Source: Rodentibacter heidelbergensis
GTDB taxonomy: Bacteria > Pseudomonadota > Gammaproteobacteria > Enterobacterales > Pasteurellaceae
Length of the DNA: 64,000 nt
Assembly: GCF_002000125.1 (NCBI RefSeq)
Contig: NZ_MLHH01000005.1
Location: 106,264 to 170,263 of the forward strand
Reading direction: 5' to 3'
The position numbers and the translations under genes were made by a program. The notes beneath the pieces are model-generated. The model saw only the letters and a list, made by a program, of their open reading frames with translations. It ran no database searches and had not been told where the DNA came from. The first letter of the stretch is position 1. Every line of letters starts with the position of its first letter. Shown here piece by piece: positions 59,763-64,000 of the stretch.

Positions 59763-60086
59763 ATGAGCATTACATTAACAGAAAAAGCGGCTCAACGTGT
59801 TAAAGCTTTTTTAGATAACCGTGGGAAAGGCATTGGATTGCGTTTAGGTGTAAAAACATCGGGCTGTTCCGGATTGGCTTATGTTCTAGAATTTGTCGAT
59901 GTGTTAAATGAGGAAGATCAGGTCTTTGAACAACACGGCGTGAAGGTGATTGTCGATCCGAAAAGTTTGGTCTATCTCAACGGCATTGAATTGGACTATG
60001 TCAAAGAAGGGCTGAACGAAGGCTTTAAATATAACAATCCAAATATGAAAGAATCCTGTGGCTGTGGTGAAAGTTTCCACGTTTAA
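59763..60086 (+). CDS. iscA: A-type iron-sulfur carrier IscA
   Basis: Carrier that delivers iron-sulfur clusters, chiefly [4Fe-4S], to target proteins. The 107-residue product has the conserved cysteines in [12 protein letters not shown] (about residue 35) and ESCGCGESF (about 99 and 101). Standard length and position between iscU and hscB. Confidence 0.97.
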   Translation: MSITLTEKAAQRVKAFLDNRGKGIGLRLGVKTSGCSGLAYVLEFVDVLNEEDQVFEQHGVKVIVDPKSLVYLNGIELDYVKEGLNEGFKYNNPNMKESCGCGESFHV

Positions 60087-60101
60087 TGTTGAGTTGAAAG
60101 C

Positions 60102-60620
60102 ATGTTAAATCCCTTCGAAATTTTTGGTTTACCTGTTGATTTTCAGTTGGATAGCCAAGCATTAAATGCCCGTTATCTGGAATTACAAAAAGCGCTGCAT
60201 CCGGATAATTTTGTGTCCGCCAGTGCGCTAGATCAGAGAATGGCGATGCAGAAATCAACAGAAGTGAATGATGCCTTAAAAACGTTAAAAGATCCGATTC
60301 TTCGGGCAGAAGCTATTGTTGCACTCAACTTGTGTGAACAGAAAGATATTGAGCAAAAGAGCACGCAAGATGTGGCGTTTTTAATGCAGCAGTTACAGTG
60401 GCGTGAACAATTAGAAAGCGTAGAAAATCAAAAAGACGAACAGGCCTTGGAGGCCTTAGCCGGCGAAATCCGGCAAGAAACCCATCAGTTATTGACTGCA
60501 CTTTCTCAGAGTATCGAAGCCCAACAATGGGAGCAAACCATACAACTTTGTGATAAATTACGCTTTACACGCAAACTCACAGAAGAAATTGAGCGTGTCG
60601 AAGAACGCTTTTTTGAATGA
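60102..60620 (+). CDS. hscB: Co-chaperone HscB
   Basis: J-domain protein that brings IscU to HscA and stimulates its ATPase. The 172-residue product has the J domain with HPD (KALHPDNFVS, about residues 31-40) and the C-terminal coiled IscU-binding region (ending LRFTRKLTEEIERVEERFFE-like helices, about 100-172). It is followed by an unrelated unknown gene rather than hscA. Confidence 0.95.
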   Translation: MLNPFEIFGLPVDFQLDSQALNARYLELQKALHPDNFVSASALDQRMAMQKSTEVNDALKTLKDPILRAEAIVALNLCEQKDIEQKSTQDVAFLMQQLQWREQLESVENQKDEQALEALAGEIRQETHQLLTALSQSIEAQQWEQTIQLCDKLRFTRKLTEEIERVEERFFE

Positions 60621-60667
60621 TAAAGTTCGGTGAGAATTGACCGCACTTTTAATGATGTAATCCGATT

Positions 60668-61354
60668 ATGCAAACGCTTGAACAATTAATCTCCCCAGAA
60701 ACATCTGCTTGGCCCACCCTTTCAAAATGGATTGAACAGGCTCGTAATCATTGTCAAATTATTCAAAAAGACCACTCCAGTGCCGAACGTGAACTTTTTA
60801 CGATGCAAATGCCCACTTCCTCTCCAATGGGGGCGGTGATTTATGAAACAGGCGGCATGCTCATTCATCATGGTTGGTTGCGGATTTTAGGCTCGGGGAG
60901 TTTTCAATTGCCACGAGGATTAATGGATTGGAATTTTAGTAAGTCTTTCAAAGAATCTGGGGAAAAACCGCAATATTTGTTGGTCGCAGATGATGTGATC
61001 GGTGGCTATTTTGCGTTAAATGGCGGGTCTTTAGGAAAAAATCTCGGGAAAATCTATTATTTTTCACCCAAAGATTTGGCTTGGCATGATTTGAATTTTA
61101 CTTACACCGAATTCTTAGCTTGGGCATTAAATGGTGATTTGGAGGCTTTCTACCAAGGTTTATTTTGGCAAAATTGGCAAGAAGCCGTGAAACAACTTGA
61201 TGGTAACCAAGTCTTTGTCTTCACCCCGGACTTAAATGAAGATAAAGTGATGGCAATAGATCAACGCCAAAAACGTGAAGTGAATATTGAAACCCACTAT
61301 CACACCTGTTTCGCAGAAAAAGATAAATTTGAAATGGCTTATTCTGTGGCATAA
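60668..61354 (+). CDS. Unknown protein (DUF2625-like) inside the isc operon
   Basis: Function unknown. The 228-residue soluble protein has no signal peptide or membrane segment. A conserved-looking core at about residues 50-120 reads PMGAVIYETGGMLIHHGWLR, then GSGSFQLPRG and DDVIGGYFALNGG, which I associate with the DUF2625 family, itself similar to SMI1/KNR4 (SUKH) folds. It is rich in Trp and Phe. It sits between hscB and hscA on the same strand with 47 and 25 bp gaps, so it is probably cotranscribed with iron-sulfur assembly genes. The family name is from memory and needs a profile search. Confidence 0.6.
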   Translation: MQTLEQLISPETSAWPTLSKWIEQARNHCQIIQKDHSSAERELFTMQMPTSSPMGAVIYETGGMLIHHGWLRILGSGSFQLPRGLMDWNFSKSFKESGEKPQYLLVADDVIGGYFALNGGSLGKNLGKIYYFSPKDLAWHDLNFTYTEFLAWALNGDLEAFYQGLFWQNWQEAVKQLDGNQVFVFTPDLNEDKVMAIDQRQKREVNIETHYHTCFAEKDKFEMAYSVA

Positions 61355-61379
61355 CTGATTGAAATAGAAAAGAAAGATT

Positions 61380-63239
61380 ATGGCATTATTACAAATTTCA
61401 GAACCCGGACAAACAGCAGCCCCTCATCAACATCGTTTAGCGGTAGGGATTGATTTAGGGACAACCAATTCCTTAATTGCGGCTGTGAGAAGCGGTCAGG
61501 CGGTGATTTTAAATGATGAGCAAGATCGCAGCCTTGTTCCTTCCGTGGTGTATTATGGAAAAAATGGAAAACAAGTGGGGCGAGAAGCCTTTGCGCAAGC
61601 CTCAAGTGATCCTAAAAATACGATCATTTCTGCCAAGCGCTTAATTGGTCGAAGTCTAGCGGATGTTCAGGCTCGTTATCCAGCTATGCCTTATGATTTT
61701 GTAGCGAGTGAAAATGGCTTGCCGCTTATCCTCACAAACCAAGGGAAAAAAAGCCCTGTGGAAGTATCTGCCGATATTTTGGCGCATTTGAACCATATCG
61801 CAGAACAGCGACTAGGGGCAGAATTATCCGGGGTTGTGATTACCGTTCCCGCCTATTTTGATGATGCTCAACGCCAAAGCACAAAAGATGCGGCCCGTTT
61901 AGCGGGATTGAATGTATTACGCTTATTAAATGAGCCGACAGCCGCTGCTGTGGCGTACGGTTTAGATAGCGGTCAAGAAGGTATTATTGCGGTTTATGAT
62001 TTAGGCGGTGGAACCTTTGATATTTCTATCCTGCGTTTATCTAAAGGCGTATTTGAAGTGCTCGCAACCGGTGGTGATACGGCTTTAGGCGGTGATGATT
62101 TCGACCATTGCATTGCTGATTGGGTGGTAAAACAAACACAATTCCAACCACAGAATGTTCATCAACAACGTGAACTGCTCACCCTTGCAGGGCAAGCAAA
62201 AGTTGCGTTGAGCAACTCGGAAAGTGCGGTCATTTCTTGGCAAGATTTTTCTATTAGCATCACCCGTGAGCAATTTAATGAATTAATTCATCCTCTTGTA
62301 AAACGTTCATTACTTGCTTGTCGCCGAGCCTTAAAAGATGCCAATGTCGATGCTGATGAGGTTCAACAAGTGGTGATGGTGGGTGGCTCAACACGGGTGC
62401 CTTATGTGCGTGAGCAAGTTGGCGAGTTTTTTGGTAAAACACCATTAACTTCCATAGATCCGGATAAAGTGGTGGCACTGGGGGCGGCAATTCAAGCAGA
62501 TATTTTAGTGGGTAATAAAACCGATGCGAATATGTTGCTACTTGATGTTGTACCACTCTCACTGGGTATTGAAACCATGGGCGGATTGGTGGAAAAAATC
62601 ATTCCACGCAACACCACCATTCCTGTCGCCCGAGCACAAGAATTTACCACGTTTAAAGACGGTCAAACCGCAATGACCGTACATGTTGTACAAGGTGAAC
62701 GTGAATTAGTGGAAGATTGCCGTTCACTTGGGCGTTTTACTCTGCGTGGTATTCCGCCAATGGCCGCCGGTGCTGCCCATATTCGAGTGACTTATCAAGT
62801 GGATGCCGATGGTCTATTAAGTGTCACTGCGATGGAAAAATCCACTAAAGTGCAGGCCTCCATTCAAATTAAACCTTCTTATGGTTTAACCGATGAAGAA
62901 GTCACCGCTATGATTAAATCCTCTTTTGACCATGCTGAAGAAGATTTACAGGCCCGAGAGTTGGCAGAGCAACGGGTGGAAGCCGATCGTGTGATAGAGA
63001 GTGTGATTGTCGCCTTACAAGCGGATGGTTCAACATTGCTCAGCACGGAAGAATTTCATCATATTGAGGCGGTGTTGAAACAATTGATTGCCCTGAAAGA
63101 GGGAAGCGATCGTCAGGCTATTGCTCAAGGTATTAAAACCTTAGATGCGGCTACGCAAGCATTTGCGGCAAGACGAATGAATGCGAGTATTCACCAAGCC
63201 TTAACCGGTAAGAATGTATCGGATATGGAAAAATTGTAA
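61380..63239 (+). CDS. hscA: Fe-S cluster assembly chaperone HscA
   Basis: Hsp70-type chaperone that releases clusters from IscU. The 619-residue product has the ATPase domain with [13 protein letters not shown] (about residues 23-35), [14 protein letters not shown] (about 156-169), [15 protein letters not shown] (about 182-196) and [11 protein letters not shown] (about 207-217), and a C-terminal substrate-binding domain. It lacks a GrpE-type loop, as HscA does. One uptake signal lies inside (62222-62230). Confidence 0.97.
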   Translation: MALLQISEPGQTAAPHQHRLAVGIDLGTTNSLIAAVRSGQAVILNDEQDRSLVPSVVYYGKNGKQVGREAFAQASSDPKNTIISAKRLIGRSLADVQARYPAMPYDFVASENGLPLILTNQGKKSPVEVSADILAHLNHIAEQRLGAELSGVVITVPAYFDDAQRQSTKDAARLAGLNVLRLLNEPTAAAVAYGLDSGQEGIIAVYDLGGGTFDISILRLSKGVFEVLATGGDTALGGDDFDHCIADWVVKQTQFQPQNVHQQRELLTLAGQAKVALSNSESAVISWQDFSISITREQFNELIHPLVKRSLLACRRALKDANVDADEVQQVVMVGGSTRVPYVREQVGEFFGKTPLTSIDPDKVVALGAAIQADILVGNKTDANMLLLDVVPLSLGIETMGGLVEKIIPRNTTIPVARAQEFTTFKDGQTAMTVHVVQGERELVEDCRSLGRFTLRGIPPMAAGAAHIRVTYQVDADGLLSVTAMEKSTKVQASIQIKPSYGLTDEEVTAMIKSSFDHAEEDLQARELAEQRVEADRVIESVIVALQADGSTLLSTEEFHHIEAVLKQLIALKEGSDRQAIAQGIKTLDAATQAFAARRMNASIHQALTGKNVSDMEKL

Positions 63240-63324
63240 AGAAAAGTGCGGTTAAATTGAGCTGAGTTTTCAGCGATATGATTTAACCTAACTCATTTAA
63301 TCATTGTGATTTAAGGAAAGTATT

Positions 63325-63666
63325 ATGCCAAAAGTAATTTTTTTACCAAATGAAGAGTTTTGCCCGGAAGGTATGGTCGTTGATGCAGCTGCCGGCGATA
63401 ACTTATTAGAAGTGGCGCACAATGCCGGGGTCGAAATTCACCATGCTTGTGATTGTTCTTGTGCTTGCACAACTTGCCATGTGATTATTCGTGAAGGGTT
63501 TGATTCTTTAAATGAAACCAGCGATCAAGAAGAGGATATGCTCGATAAAGCTTGGGGTTTGGAAATAGACAGCCGCCTTTCTTGCCAATGTATTGTGGGA
63601 GAAGAAGATTTAGTGGTGGAAATTCCAAAATATAACCTTAATCATGCGAATGAGGCGGCACACTAA
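63325..63666 (+). CDS. fdx: Isc-type [2Fe-2S] ferredoxin
   Basis: Electron donor for iron-sulfur cluster assembly on IscU. The 113-residue product has the cluster ligands in [16 protein letters not shown] (C-x5-C-x2-C, about residues 42-51) and a fourth Cys in LSCQCIV (about residue 87). The segment contains an extra Cys (CDC) relative to E. coli. Its last base overlaps the iscX start (TAATG). Confidence 0.97.
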   Translation: MPKVIFLPNEEFCPEGMVVDAAAGDNLLEVAHNAGVEIHHACDCSCACTTCHVIIREGFDSLNETSDQEEDMLDKAWGLEIDSRLSCQCIVGEEDLVVEIPKYNLNHANEAAH

Positions 63667-63860
63667 TGAAATGGACAGACTCACAACAGATTGCAGAAGA
63701 ATTATATGATCGCAATCCTGATCTTGATCCTAAAACCGTACGTTTTACCGATCTCCATCAATGGATTTGTGAACTCGAAGGCTTTGATGATGATCCACAA
63801 AAATCCAATGAGGCAATTCTTGAAGCCATTTTGTTAAAATGGCTAGAGGAATACGAATAA
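63666..63860 (+). CDS. iscX: Iron-sulfur assembly protein IscX
   Basis: Small acidic protein that binds IscS and iron and modulates cluster assembly. The 64-residue product starts [27 protein letters not shown], has [12 protein letters not shown] and ends LLKWLEEYE, all characteristic of IscX (YfhJ). It overlaps fdx by one base and is the last gene of the cluster. Confidence 0.96.
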   Translation: MKWTDSQQIAEELYDRNPDLDPKTVRFTDLHQWICELEGFDDDPQKSNEAILEAILLKWLEEYE

Positions 63861-63887
63861 AAAAACGCACGTTAATGTGCGTTTTTT
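63860..63887 (+). terminator. Intrinsic terminator after iscX
   Basis: Stem ACGCAC/GTGCGT with a GTTAAT loop, A-run before and T-run after, directly at the iscX stop. It ends the isc transcript. The last 110 bp of the window show nothing else that I can support. Confidence 0.9.
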
Positions 63888-64000
63888 ATCACCTCTTTTC
63901 TTTCAGTATCCTTGCTCTCTTTTTAGGCTTAATGGACAAAAGTGTGGGGAAAAAATGGGTTGATGTCTTATAGTACAAGGATTTAACCCACTTTTTTGAT

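Overview
The window looks like a continuous piece of the chromosome of a Pasteurellaceae bacterium of the Haemophilus/Aggregatibacter group. The direct sign is the Haemophilus-type DNA uptake signal (core AAGTGCGGT), which I find about 45 times by eye on both strands, roughly one per 1.4 kb. That density is what is known for naturally competent relatives of H. influenzae. The gene content and local gene orders agree (lepA-lepB-rnc-era, pilABCD beside ampD, radC-rpmB-rpmG, ybgC-tolQRAB-pal, isc cluster). I cannot name the species. I see no prophage, IS element, CRISPR array or rRNA operon.

Layout: 0-3.4 kb, accB-accC (fatty acid synthesis) and convergent glmU (UDP-GlcNAc). 3.5-10.3 kb, a complete L-fucose catabolic locus, fucR then fucI-fucK-fucU-fucA-fucP, with a perfect CRP site and a repeated operator-like motif. 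10.5-12.2 kb, pyrG. 12.2-17.2 kb on the minus strand, a small acetyltransferase gene, yacG, coaE and the type IV pilus/DNA-uptake operon pilABCD, preceded by a competence-type CRP-S site. 17.2-21.8 kb, ampD, an AT-rich gap with DnaA boxes, then rppH, a TSUP permease gene, lgt, thyA and tadA. 21.9-23.7 kb, a small accessory stretch without Haemophilus uptake signals but with an inverted pair of Neisseria-type uptake sequences. 23.7-29.6 kb, ung, grcA (two FNR sites), lepA, lepB, rnc, era. A REP-doublet (REPIN-like) element follows at 29.7 kb.

29.8-38.4 kb, minus strand: a complete formate-dependent nitrite reductase locus, nrfABCD, then its cytochrome c maturation genes (CcmF-like nrfE, a thioredoxin-like gene, a CcmH-TPR fusion) and a flavoprotein. 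38.7-40.2 kb, an orphan glycosyltransferase gene. 40.5-46.2 kb, mutM, rpmG, rpmB, radC (with a CRP-S site), coaBC, dut, slmA, yheU and crp. The 46.2-46.7 kb gap carries a near-consensus promoter driving what looks like an unidentified structured RNA of about 180 nt. 46.7-51.7 kb, dcuB and divergent cydABX-ybgE. 51.8-56.3 kb, ybgC-tolQRAB-pal, then tRNA-Lys. 56.8-63.9 kb, trmJ and iscR-iscS-iscU-iscA-hscB-(unknown gene)-hscA-fdx-iscX.

Taken together, the genes fit a host-associated facultative anaerobe: fucose from mucus as carbon source, nitrite reduction, C4-dicarboxylate exchange, cytochrome bd and a glycyl-radical repair protein for low oxygen, and natural competence under CRP. The crp gene itself is in the window, as are candidate CRP targets of both the ordinary kind (fuc) and the competence kind (pilA, radC). 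All function names rest on recognised motifs and remembered family relationships; no database search was run.
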